From assembly GCF_001244545.1 (NCBI RefSeq), contig NZ_LN852694.1:124001-188000 (forward strand): DNA of 64,000 nt, given 5' to 3'. This document shows, piece by piece, positions 55,800-64,000 of the stretch. Under the pieces are notes generated by a model. The model was not told the DNA's origin. It was given only the letters and a program-made list of their open reading frames with translations, and did not search any database. Position numbers and translations under genes: made by a program. The stretch's first letter is position 1. Each line of letters begins with the position of its first letter. Source of the stretch: Candidatus Stoquefichus sp. SB1 (GTDB lineage Bacteria > Bacillota_I > Bacilli_A > Erysipelotrichales > Coprobacillaceae).

Positions 55800-57094
55800 A
55801 CATACAAACAGTAACCGTAGTAGGAGCAAATGGAACAATGGGAAGAAATGTTTCTGCTATCTTTGCATCATTTGGTGAGGCAAAGGTATACATGGTATGC
55901 AGAACAGAGGAAAAAGCTAAAAAGGCAGCTGTTCAGAGCTATCAGTCAGTAAAGGCAGAATCCATTCAGAATCGTCTGATTCCAGCAACCTATAATGAAC
56001 TTGAAAAGTGCATCAGTGAATCTGATCTGGTTTTTGAATCTGTCAGCGAGGATTTTGATATCAAGATGTCAGTATATGAGAAAATAAAGAAATATCTAAA
56101 AACGAATGCTATTGTCGCGACTGGAACATCAGGCTTAAGTATTCAAAAGCTATCAGAAATCTTTGGTAATAATGCACATCGCTTTTTTGGAATACATATG
56201 TTTAATCCGCCCTATAATCTCTCATTATGTGAGCTTGTTGTCCACAGTGACCAGCAGAAAGAACTGGCAAGGGAATTAAGGGAATATCTAAGCAATGTGC
56301 TAGGAAGAACTGTTGTTGAGGTTAGGGATTCACCATCATTTCTGGGCAACAGGATAGGATTTTACTTTATTGGCGAGGCCATGCGTCTTGCCAATGAGAA
56401 TATGGATCAGGGTGGCATTGACTATATAGATTCCATTCTGGGATGCTTTACAGGAAGAAATATGTCACCACTGGCAACTGCCGATTTTGTGGGACTGGAT
56501 GTCACTCAGTCTATTCTTGACTATATTCAGGATGAGACATCTGATGAATTTAATAGTTCATTTATATCGCAGGATTATCTTATGGACTTGATTAATGATA
56601 ATAAGCTGGGAAGAAAGACAAATTATGGATTATATCATAAGGACAGGGATACTGGAAATTTTTATGTCTATGATATCAGACAGAAGTGCTACAGGCTAAA
56701 GAATGAGTATCGTTTTTATTTTGCCAATGAGATGATTGAGTATATAAGAACAGGAGATTATGATAAGGCCTTTTTACTGCTGATTGAGGATGAAAGCCAT
56801 GAGGCGGTTATATGCAAGAAGATGCTGCTTCAGTATATTCTGTATTCTCTTAAGATATCACAGGAGGTATCAACGGATATTTCAACGTGTGATGATGCCA
56901 TGGCGACTGGCTTTTCATGGATTCCGCCAATTGCCCTGATTGAAGTGCTGGGAGGCATGGGCAGGATAAAGAAACTTGCAGAAAGATATCTTGATGACAG
57001 ATTTGTGAATCTGGTGAGTGATGAGCATTTCCTGGAAGGCGTGCCATCGCATTCAAAATATGATTACAGACCCTTTCTGAAGGCTAAATATTAG
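55796..57094 (+). CDS. 3-hydroxyacyl-CoA dehydrogenase family protein in the capsule operon
   Basis: 432 residues. NAD-binding VVGANGTMGRNVSAIF, the catalytic His region HMFNPPYNL (HxxNP) and Ser in TSGLSIQ are conserved; the C-terminal 3HCDH-type helical half is present. It would reduce a 3-oxoacyl-CoA to the 3-hydroxyacyl-CoA. It overlaps the sugar transferase by ATGA and is followed by a thiolase 9 bp downstream. In this place it probably makes an acyl donor for the amino sugar rather than serving beta-oxidation. Codons are GC-richer than elsewhere in the window. Confidence 0.88.
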   Translation: MNIQTVTVVGANGTMGRNVSAIFASFGEAKVYMVCRTEEKAKKAAVQSYQSVKAESIQNRLIPATYNELEKCISESDLVFESVSEDFDIKMSVYEKIKKYLKTNAIVATGTSGLSIQKLSEIFGNNAHRFFGIHMFNPPYNLSLCELVVHSDQQKELARELREYLSNVLGRTVVEVRDSPSFLGNRIGFYFIGEAMRLANENMDQGGIDYIDSILGCFTGRNMSPLATADFVGLDVTQSILDYIQDETSDEFNSSFISQDYLMDLINDNKLGRKTNYGLYHKDRDTGNFYVYDIRQKCYRLKNEYRFYFANEMIEYIRTGDYDKAFLLLIEDESHEAVICKKMLLQYILYSLKISQEVSTDISTCDDAMATGFSWIPPIALIEVLGGMGRIKKLAERYLDDRFVNLVSDEHFLEGVPSHSKYDYRPFLKAKY

Positions 57095-57103
57095 GAGGCG
57101 CTT

Positions 57104-58360
57104 ATGGAAAAAGTATATATACTGGGAGGAGCACAGACAGACTTTCAGAGAAACTGGAGCAAGGAGTGCAAGAATGTCATTGCGCTGCTGAGAGAAAACA
57201 TCTTTGATGCAATGGATGAGGTAGGACTTACCAGAGAGGATATCGTTCAGCTGAACAGGGAAAACAGAGTAGCCCTATTTGTAGGTAACTTTATTGCTGA
57301 GAATTATATAGATCAGGGACATCTGGGTGCACTCATTACAGAAGTAGACGAATGCTTCTATGGGGTTCCATCAGCAAGATACGAGGCAGCGTGTGCCTCA
57401 GGTTCAGTTGCAATAGATGCAGCCAGCAGCAAGATCAGAGACAGGACATATGATGTAGCAATTGTTGTAGGATTTGAGCTTATGAAGACTGTTGATTCAA
57501 GAACGGGAGGAAGCTTTCTAGGGAAGGCTGCCTATTATGAAAGGGAAGCAAGGAATATTGACTTTCCGTTTCCAAAGCTGTTTGCAAAACTGGCAGATGA
57601 GACTGTAAAAAAATATCAGCTGGATGAAGAAAGGTATATGAATGCACTGTCAGCAATATCATATATTAATTATTCCAATGCCAAGAGAAATCCGCTGGCT
57701 CAGACAAGACACTGGTATATTGATGAGAGGCAGGTCTGTCTAAGAGATACACAAACCAATCCGTTGATTGGCGGAAAGCTGGCACTGACTGACTGTTCAC
57801 AGGTGACCGATGGTGCAGCAACAGTTATCCTATGCTCAGAGCAGTTTAAGAAGGAACGATATAAACAGGCAGAAAAACCTGTCATTAAGGGATTTGGGCA
57901 TCGTGTTGCACCAATGGTCTTTGAGAAGAAAATGAAGGAAGCCATCAACAGCAGATATATTCTGCCATGGACAAGAATGGCAGCTGAGGAAGCCTATAAA
58001 AGAGCAGGATTGACGGTTGAGGATATTGATGTGTTTGAGACGCATGACTGCTTTACATCAAGCGAGTATGCTGCTATCTCATGCTTTGGAATAACAGAAC
58101 CAGGCAGGGAATACGAAGCAGTTGAGACAGGAAGAATAGCCTTCAGTGGAGACAAGCCAATCAATCCAAGCGGCGGACTCATAGGCTGCGGACATCCGGT
58201 AGGTGCATCCGGAGTAAGGATGCTTCTGGATATATATAAGCAGGTTGCTCAGCAGGCTGGAGATTATCAGATTGCCAATGCCAAGAATGCAATGATGCTG
58301 AATATAGGCGGATCAGCAACAACAAATTATGTCTACATAGTTGGGAGAGATGAAGGATGA
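57104..58360 (+). CDS. Thiolase family (SCP2-type) acetyl-CoA acyltransferase in the capsule operon
   Basis: 418 residues. Nucleophile Cys in [12 protein letters not shown], catalytic His in [12 protein letters not shown], and the C-terminal [18 protein letters not shown] with both His and Cys. It can condense two acetyl-CoA to acetoacetyl-CoA. Together with the preceding dehydrogenase this gives 3-hydroxybutyryl-CoA. ATGA overlap with the next gene, a sugar acyltransferase. The acyl-donor role is inferred from neighbourhood. Confidence 0.88.
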   Translation: MEKVYILGGAQTDFQRNWSKECKNVIALLRENIFDAMDEVGLTREDIVQLNRENRVALFVGNFIAENYIDQGHLGALITEVDECFYGVPSARYEAACASGSVAIDAASSKIRDRTYDVAIVVGFELMKTVDSRTGGSFLGKAAYYEREARNIDFPFPKLFAKLADETVKKYQLDEERYMNALSAISYINYSNAKRNPLAQTRHWYIDERQVCLRDTQTNPLIGGKLALTDCSQVTDGAATVILCSEQFKKERYKQAEKPVIKGFGHRVAPMVFEKKMKEAINSRYILPWTRMAAEEAYKRAGLTVEDIDVFETHDCFTSSEYAAISCFGITEPGREYEAVETGRIAFSGDKPINPSGGLIGCGHPVGASGVRMLLDIYKQVAQQAGDYQIANAKNAMMLNIGGSATTNYVYIVGRDEG

Positions 58361-58986
58361 AGGATATCTATATTATAGGGGCATCTGGATTTGGAAGAGA
58401 AGTTGCATGGCTGATTGAGGAACTCAATGAGTGGAATATAGCAGGATTTATAGATGATAATGAAGAAATTCAGAATACGCTTATCAATGATATTCCAGTT
58501 GCAGGTGGAATATCATTTTTAAGTGGTGTAGATAAGGAAATAAATGTCGTCATTGCAATAGGAAATCCAGTCATCAGGGAAAAAATTGTTAGCATACTGG
58601 AAAGCAATCCGAATATCATATTCCCCAACATTATAGCAAAGGGAGTCAGAATCTCTAAATATATACAGCTGGGACATGGAAATATAATCTGTACAGGAGC
58701 AGTTCTGACAACAAATATTAAAATAGGAAATTTTAATCATATAAATTTGTCATGTACAGTTGGGCATGATGCAGAACTCAAAAATTATATTACTGTCTAT
58801 CCATCTGTGAATGTATCTGGAAATGTAACTATCGGAAACAGCTGTGAGATAGGGACAGGAACCAAAATCATTCAGGGCAAGCATATAGGAGAGAATATTA
58901 TATTGGGAGCAGGCAGTGTAGTCATAAAGGATATAGCAGAATGTGGAACGTATGTAGGTTCACCAGCAAGGAAGGTCATAAGATGA
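58357..58986 (+). CDS. NeuD/PglD-like sugar N/O-acyltransferase
   Basis: 209 residues. The N-terminal nucleotide-sugar-binding Rossmann part has [15 protein letters not shown] and FIDDN; a left-handed beta helix follows with [16 protein letters not shown] (the catalytic-type His in GHD), [13 protein letters not shown] and VGSPARKVI. PglD acetylates UDP-4-amino sugars. Here the donor may be 3-hydroxybutyryl-CoA made by the two genes just upstream; acetyl-CoA is the alternative. Confidence 0.92.
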   Translation: MKDIYIIGASGFGREVAWLIEELNEWNIAGFIDDNEEIQNTLINDIPVAGGISFLSGVDKEINVVIAIGNPVIREKIVSILESNPNIIFPNIIAKGVRISKYIQLGHGNIICTGAVLTTNIKIGNFNHINLSCTVGHDAELKNYITVYPSVNVSGNVTIGNSCEIGTGTKIIQGKHIGENIILGAGSVVIKDIAECGTYVGSPARKVIR

Positions 58987-60110
58987 AGAAAATGTTAATG
59001 ATAGCATCTGTTCCATCCATGATTGGACAATTCAACATGAATAACATTCAGATATTGATAAATTTAGGATTTGAAGTAGAGGTAGCATGTGACTGGAGCG
59101 ACAGAAGTGTATGGACAGATGAAAAGGTAAATGATTTAAAAGAAAAACTAAGCTCTTTAAATGTAATATGTCATCAGATAGATTATTCAAGGTCACCATT
59201 CAATATAGGCTGTCATATAAAATCCTATAGACAAACATTGAAACTGCTGAGAGAAAACAACTATGAATTTGTTCATTGCCATACACCCATAGCAAGTGCA
59301 GTAACAAGACTGGCATGTAAAAAGACAAATACAAAATGCATATATACAGCGCATGGCTTTCATTTTTACAAAGGGGCACCAATAAAGAATTGGATAATCT
59401 TTTATCCAATAGAAAAATGGTTGTCAAGATATACTGATGTTTTAATAACCATCAATATGGAAGACTATAATCGCGCAAAAGAAAAGTTTAAGATGAAACA
59501 ATTAGAATATGTACCAGGAGTGGGAATAGATCTATCAAAGTTTCAAATAAAAAATTTCAATAGAGATGAATATAGAAGTAGACTGGGGCTAAAATCTGAT
59601 GATTTTGTAATATTATCTGTAGGAGAACTTAATAAAAATAAAAATCATGAAATAGTTATTAAAGCAATAGCAAAACTAGGATATTCAAATATTAAATATT
59701 TGATAGCAGGACAAGGAGATTTAGATCGATATCTGATAGAATTGGCAAATCATTTGGGTATAGGAGATAAAGTAAATCTATTAGGTTTTCGAAAAGATAT
59801 ACCAGAACTTTTAAACAGCAGCGATTTGTATATATTACCATCATTAAGAGAGGGATTAAATGTGTCATTATTGGAAGCAATGGCTTCTGGGTTACCTTGC
59901 ATTGGGAGTAAGATAAGAGGAAATGTTGATTTAAAAGATGTGGATTTGTTTAAAGTGAAGGACGAAGAGAACTTAGTGTCAAAAATCAATAGCGTCTATC
60001 AGGGAAGAGAAAGAATATCTAATAACAGTGAACTTAAAAAATTTTCTAATAAAGCTATAAATCATCAATTATCTAAAATATATGAAAAGTTAGTTGTTAA
60101 TAGAGATTAA
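58983..60110 (+). CDS. Glycosyltransferase family 4
   Basis: 375 residues from ATG 58983 (ATGA overlap). GT-B fold: N-terminal HCHTPIASAVTRLACKK, donor domain with VGELNKNKNHEIVIKAIAKL and the E-x7-E motif in LREGLNVSLLEAMASGLP. Adds a sugar to the lipid-linked repeat unit. GC content falls back to the AT-rich level within this gene. Confidence 0.93.
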   Translation: MKKMLMIASVPSMIGQFNMNNIQILINLGFEVEVACDWSDRSVWTDEKVNDLKEKLSSLNVICHQIDYSRSPFNIGCHIKSYRQTLKLLRENNYEFVHCHTPIASAVTRLACKKTNTKCIYTAHGFHFYKGAPIKNWIIFYPIEKWLSRYTDVLITINMEDYNRAKEKFKMKQLEYVPGVGIDLSKFQIKNFNRDEYRSRLGLKSDDFVILSVGELNKNKNHEIVIKAIAKLGYSNIKYLIAGQGDLDRYLIELANHLGIGDKVNLLGFRKDIPELLNSSDLYILPSLREGLNVSLLEAMASGLPCIGSKIRGNVDLKDVDLFKVKDEENLVSKINSVYQGRERISNNSELKKFSNKAINHQLSKIYEKLVVNRD

Positions 60111-60171
60111 AAACAATTGAAAATAATTTATAAAGTGAAAAATAAAGGCTAGGGGGGGAGAAAATAATATA

Positions 60172-61209
60172 ATGAATAAAAAAAGAGTTCTTCATGTTTT
60201 AAGAAGTAATGTGTATAGTGGTGCAGAAAATGTTGTTTGTCAGTTAATAAATATATTCAAACAAGATTATCAAATGTTTTACTGCTCACCAGTTGGAAAA
60301 ATTGAAGATACGTTAAAAGAGAAGAATATTAATTATATAAAGTTAATTAAATTTAATCCTCTTAATTTAAGAAAAATAGTATCTCATAATTCAATAGATA
60401 TAATACATGCACATGATCCGGGTGCTTGTGTTCTAGCAAGCCTTACATTTAATAAGAAAAAAATTATCGCACATGTACATGGAAATCATACAAACATGAA
60501 ATCACTGACTTTGAAGTCAGTGCTGTTTTTAATATCATCTATGAAATTTGATAAAATCATTTGGGTGTCTGAAAGTAGCCTAAAAGATTATTTTTTTTAT
60601 AAACTCATAAAAAATAAAAGCATTATTTTAATGAATATTATATCTCCGGAAGAAATATATTATAAATCAAAATTATACCAAACAGAGAGATTTGATTGCA
60701 TTTATTTAGGAAGACTTTCTGAGGAAAAGAATCCAATACGTGCAATAAGAATCATAAAAGATGTAGTAAAAGAAATTCCAGATTATCGAATGATCTTTGT
60801 TGGTGATGGTGTTCTTTTTAATGAGTGTAAAAAGTATGCTGAAAGTTTACGATTAGAAAATAATATTACATTTGTGGGTTATCAAAATAATCCATATCCA
60901 TATTTATATCAGAGTGATGTATTACTCATGTCGTCTATATATGAAGGAACGCCTATGAGCGCTTTAGAAGCTATGAGTTTAGGTAAACCTATTATTAGTA
61001 CCCCAACTGATGGATTAACTGATTTAATAAAGTTGAATGAGACGGGATTTTATTCAAATGATGATATAGAAATGAGTAGATTTATGAAAATGCTCAAAAA
61101 AGATCGAAATTATTACTTAGAGTTATCAGAAAACACTAGAAAACGATTTAATGATTTAAATGATTTGGAAAAATATAAGGAGTGTATGAGACAAATATAT
61201 GAGGAATAA
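60172..61209 (+). CDS. Glycosyltransferase family 4
   Basis: 345 residues. HVLRSNVYSGAENVVCQLI at the N-terminus, IHAHDPGACVLA, YLGRLSEEKNPIRAIRI and YEGTPMSALEAMSLGKPI with the E-x7-E motif. A GGGGGGG-rich ribosome site (AGGGGGGGAG) stands 14 bases before the ATG. Second chain-building transferase of the capsule operon. Confidence 0.92.
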   Translation: MNKKRVLHVLRSNVYSGAENVVCQLINIFKQDYQMFYCSPVGKIEDTLKEKNINYIKLIKFNPLNLRKIVSHNSIDIIHAHDPGACVLASLTFNKKKIIAHVHGNHTNMKSLTLKSVLFLISSMKFDKIIWVSESSLKDYFFYKLIKNKSIILMNIISPEEIYYKSKLYQTERFDCIYLGRLSEEKNPIRAIRIIKDVVKEIPDYRMIFVGDGVLFNECKKYAESLRLENNITFVGYQNNPYPYLYQSDVLLMSSIYEGTPMSALEAMSLGKPIISTPTDGLTDLIKLNETGFYSNDDIEMSRFMKMLKKDRNYYLELSENTRKRFNDLNDLEKYKECMRQIYEE

Positions 61210-61263
61210 AAATGTCTGATTAGATTAATTAATATAATAAAATTTTAAAATCCAAAACAAAAT

Positions 61264-61561
61264 ATAACTATCTCTATTTTAGGCGTAAGAATACTATTTA
61301 ATGAAATAAGAATGTTAATTGATAAGGAAAAGTTGAAAAATAATTTTACTCTTTATGGAAATATTAATAATCCATATAAGTATCTTAGACATTCAAAAAT
61401 AATAATGAATTCTTTTAATGGAGGATCACCTATGTATGTATTAGGAGAAATACGGTTGTGCCTATCAATTGTATCAGCTAATACAAGGTAATAGAAAAAT
61501 GGATATATTGGATTTGCAAGTAATGAAAACTATGAAGCGAGCGAGTAGATACTTAAATGTT
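61264..61561 (+). pseudogene. Remnant of a GT4 glycosyltransferase
   Basis: The frame reads VRILFNEIRMLIDKEKLKNN, then FTLYGNINNPYKYLRHSKII, and SPMYVLGEIRL, ending at TAA 61489; GYIGFASNENYEASE follows in another frame. This matches the donor half of a GT4 enzyme (NPYxYLxxSD … GxPxxxLEA). The N-terminal half is missing and stops are present. It fills the gap between the two intact transferase genes. Confidence 0.75.
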
Positions 61562-61623
61562 AAACGATGAGTTTGAAAATTATGAGAATACAATATTCAA
61601 TATTTATAAAGGAGAGTAATTAA

Positions 61624-62532
61624 ATGAATAGCGAATGCATAATGACAATTTTTACACCAACATATAATAGAGCTTATATTTTAAAAAATGCATATGAGAG
61701 TTTAATTAAACAGAATTTTAAGCAATTTAAATGGGTTATAGTTGATGATGGTTCTACTGATGGAACTAAAGAAACAGTTGAATCATGGATATTAGAGAAT
61801 AAAATTCGAATTCAGTATATTTATCAAAAAAATCAAGGGAGATTTAAAGCATTCAATACGGCTATTCCTTATTTTGAAGGTGAGCTAGAAATCACATTAG
61901 ATTCTGATGATTACTTATTAGATAATGCTTTAGATGAAATATATCTGATTTGGAATAACATTCCAAATAAAAAAAATTTAAGTGGAATAATTTCATATTT
62001 TGAAGATGAAAATTTTAACATAATTGGAAATGAATTTCCTAAAAATATAACATATGAAAGATCTTATGTTTTATATGATAAATATAAATTAAAAGGCGAT
62101 AAATTTATGATTTTTCGCATAGATATAATAAAACAGTTATCATACAAAATATATCTGGGTGAACGTTTTGGAGGAGATGCAATTTTATTTAACAAAATTA
62201 ATGACTTGTTTCCCATGTATATAATCAGAAAATGCTTTTGTCATCGTGAATATCAAAAAGATAGTATAACCAATAATTTATTAAAGCATCATATTTCTTC
62301 ACCGAAGGGAATTAGAGATCACTATTATGACTGCATTATTCATGAAAAATATAATAAAATTAATATTCTAAAACATACATTAGGGTTTATTAGTTATTCG
62401 TACTTATCAAATGATTCAGTGAGTGATATTCTAAAAAAGACAAACAGAAAAATACTTACTCTATTATTAATAATACCTGGATATGTGTACAAATGTATCT
62501 TAGTTTTAAAAAATAACATAATGAAAAGATAG
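61624..62532 (+). CDS. Glycosyltransferase family 2
   Basis: 302 residues. GT-A fold: MTIFTPTYNRAYILKNAYESL, WVIVDDGSTDGTKE and metal-binding DSDDYLLDNA. It ends with a hydrophobic, basic stretch (ILTLLLIIPGYVYKCILVLKN) that may touch the membrane. Inverting-type transferase for the repeat unit. AAAGGAGAG precedes the ATG. Confidence 0.92.
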   Translation: MNSECIMTIFTPTYNRAYILKNAYESLIKQNFKQFKWVIVDDGSTDGTKETVESWILENKIRIQYIYQKNQGRFKAFNTAIPYFEGELEITLDSDDYLLDNALDEIYLIWNNIPNKKNLSGIISYFEDENFNIIGNEFPKNITYERSYVLYDKYKLKGDKFMIFRIDIIKQLSYKIYLGERFGGDAILFNKINDLFPMYIIRKCFCHREYQKDSITNNLLKHHISSPKGIRDHYYDCIIHEKYNKINILKHTLGFISYSYLSNDSVSDILKKTNRKILTLLLIIPGYVYKCILVLKNNIMKR

Positions 62533-62621
62533 ATTATTGATTGTTTTGCATTAATAATTGATATTAAGTACTAATATAAATAAATGCTCAACGAAATCTG
62601 AGAGCGTGAAATGAGGAAAAT

Positions 62622-63815
62622 ATGAAAAAAAACAAGATTCTTTTTTTGTGTTCTAATATGCAAATTGGAGGTTTTCAAAAAAGTCTTATTAATTTACTTG
62701 AATATATTGATTATGATAAATTTGATGTGGATCTGTTATTGGTAGATACAACAGGAATATATATGAAATTTATTAATAAGAATGTTAATATATTGAATTT
62801 TAAAGATGTAAGTAGTTATTTTCTTTCATATAAAGAGTCTTTTAAACAACTTATCCATGAAAGAAAATATATTTTGGCATTAAAAAGGACGGTAAATTTA
62901 ATACTTTCTATTATTAATAAGGGGTATGGGGCTATTTATATGAGCAGACAAATTCCCATTATAAATAAAAAATATGATGTATCTATTGATTATTGTGGAC
63001 AATATTTGAATTATTATATGATAGATAAAGTAGATGCTAAAAAGAAAATAACATATTTTCATAATGATTATTCTAAATGGGATTATTATTATTCGGCAGA
63101 TAAAATTTATTATGACAAAGATAATTACATAATTACTGTATCGCAAAATTGTGTCGATGCATTAAAATGTTATTTCCCTCAATATAAAAATAAGATTTTA
63201 TGTATTGAAAATATAATCACAAAAAAAACAATAGATTTGTTTAATAAAAAAGTTTTAGATTCGAAAATGTTAAATAAAATACAGAATAAGAAAGTAATTG
63301 TAACAGTTGGGCGTGTATGCCTGGATAAAGGTATAGATTTAGCAATTGAATGTGCAAAAAATTTAAAAAAAGAAAGTTTGAATTTTATTTGGATTTGGGT
63401 AGGGCCGGGGGAAATTCAAAAATATCATGATAGAGTTATTGAATATAATTTGGAACAAGAATTTATATTTACTGGTGGTCAAATTAATCCTTATGCATAT
63501 ATGCAAGTCGCAGATATAGTTGTTCATCCTGCACGATTTGAAGGAAAAGCAGTAGCGGTAGAAGAGTCATTAGTGATGAATTTACCAATAATAGTCACTG
63601 ATTATTCGTCAGCAAATGATCAAATTGAAAATAATATTACAGGGTTCATTGTACCTTTTGATAAAGATATGATATGCAATAAAATTAATTTATTATTTTC
63701 TTCTCATAATGAAATAGAGAAGATTAAATCAAATCAAAAAAGGTATTGCAAAGGGAATTCAAATGAAATAAAAAAACTTTATAGTTTATTAAGTCAGGAG
63801 GATGATATGAATTGA
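62622..63815 (+). CDS. Glycosyltransferase family 4
   Basis: 397 residues. FLCSNMQIGGFQKSLINLLEYI at the N-terminus, ITYFHNDYSKW, VTVGRVCLDKGIDLAIE and ARFEGKAVAVEESLVMNLPIIVT with the E-x7-E-like pair. Fourth intact chain-building transferase. Very AT-rich codon use, unlike the block at 54-59 kb. Confidence 0.92.
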   Translation: MKKNKILFLCSNMQIGGFQKSLINLLEYIDYDKFDVDLLLVDTTGIYMKFINKNVNILNFKDVSSYFLSYKESFKQLIHERKYILALKRTVNLILSIINKGYGAIYMSRQIPIINKKYDVSIDYCGQYLNYYMIDKVDAKKKITYFHNDYSKWDYYYSADKIYYDKDNYIITVSQNCVDALKCYFPQYKNKILCIENIITKKTIDLFNKKVLDSKMLNKIQNKKVIVTVGRVCLDKGIDLAIECAKNLKKESLNFIWIWVGPGEIQKYHDRVIEYNLEQEFIFTGGQINPYAYMQVADIVVHPARFEGKAVAVEESLVMNLPIIVTDYSSANDQIENNITGFIVPFDKDMICNKINLLFSSHNEIEKIKSNQKRYCKGNSNEIKKLYSLLSQEDDMN

Positions 63816-64000
63816 AATATGTTTTAATTTATTTATTATTAATGGCAATTACATGTTTTCTTTCTTTATTTGTAAAAAAATACAATAAATATTGTGATAT
63901 ATTTATTATAATTTCGATAGTTTTATTATGGTCTACATACGGGGTGGTATGGCCTCATGATGAGATATTAAATGATAGATTTAATTATGTGACATGGTTT
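63812..64000 (+). CDS. EpsG/Wzy-like membrane protein, N-terminal part
   Basis: The frame is open from TTG 63812 (AGGAGG 10 bases upstream, overlapping the previous stop) to the window edge, 63 codons. Two hydrophobic helices (YVLIYLLLMAITCFLSLFV; CDIFIIISIVLLWSTYGVVW) are followed by PHDEILNDRFNYVTWF, which recalls the early D-x-x-x-Y region of EpsG-type polymerases. A polysaccharide polymerase is expected here. The 3' part is outside. Confidence 0.65.
   Translation, partial: MKYVLIYLLLMAITCFLSLFVKKYNKYCDIFIIISIVLLWSTYGVVWPHDEILNDRFNYVTWF

Overview
The window is AT-rich chromosomal DNA from a Gram-positive, anaerobic, gut-type Firmicute. The clostridial-type single-chain PurL, glycyl-radical enzyme, formate-THF ligase, PTS sugar uptake, KtrAB, strong AGGAGG ribosome sites and a LoaP/UpxY-type antiterminator fit an Erysipelotrichia relative (Coprobacillus/Faecalibacillus-like). 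This assignment is an inference from gene content; no rRNA or other marker gene is present.

Layout. 1-11.8 kb: a purine operon, fhs(partial)-purE-purC-purM-purN-purH-purD-purL-purB, all on + with very short spacing or overlaps; purF and purK are not in it. 11.8-14.2 kb: an ISL3-like element on the minus strand with three ORFs (zinc-ribbon DUF6431-like protein, DDE transposase, a 55-aa acidic ORF). 14.3-20.8 kb: glycerol/glycerol-3-phosphate catabolism (glpK plus a three-gene anaerobic dehydrogenase-like set), flanked by three copies of an ORF6N gene, of which one is intact and two are internally deleted. 20.9-24.9 kb: a membrane-tethered SF2 helicase and a HAD-acetyltransferase fusion. 25.4-30.2 kb: a DeoR regulator, glycyl-radical enzyme, activase and FSA-type aldolase, which together match a radical sugar-phosphate route. 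30.2-31.1 kb: a decayed tnpB. 31.1-36.1 kb: AraC regulator, ROK kinase, carboxylesterase and GPH transporter. 36.4-40.4 kb: a Na/Pi cotransporter behind a reverse-oriented Pho-box-like repeat, then ktrB-ktrA. 40.5-44.4 kb: alpha-glucoside PTS with a GH4 phospho-alpha-glucosidase and an EIIA. 45.0-46.4 kb: an Rpn-like PD-(D/E)XK nuclease with a perfect internal ribosome site and a duplicated stand-alone copy of its C-terminus. 46.9-52.1 kb: a cluster of unknown function with two coiled-coil proteins (one with an alpha-pore-toxin-like hydrophobic hairpin), two cysteine peptidases, a frameshifted and active-site-less paralogue, and a LytTR regulator. 52.5-64 kb: a capsule/exopolysaccharide operon.

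The strongest new observations are these. (1) The capsule operon is preceded by two 27-bp recombinase-core-like sites in inverted orientation. They flank 142 bp that carry a near-consensus promoter pointing away from the operon, which looks like a phase-variable invertible promoter captured in the OFF state. (2) Within the operon, a PglE/PglC/PglD-like amino-sugar set is interrupted by a 3-hydroxyacyl-CoA dehydrogenase and a thiolase. This suggests a cassette that makes and attaches a 3-hydroxybutyryl-type group to a surface amino sugar. (3) The Rpn locus has the architecture of an intragenic toxin-antitoxin, with the antitoxin part amplified in tandem. (4) The 46.9-52.1 kb cluster resembles a pore-forming-protein plus protease module.

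The capsule block from about 53.95 to 58.98 kb has visibly higher GC and CTG/CAG-richer codons than its AT-rich flanks, so it was probably acquired separately. All functional statements are from reading the sequence; no database search was run.
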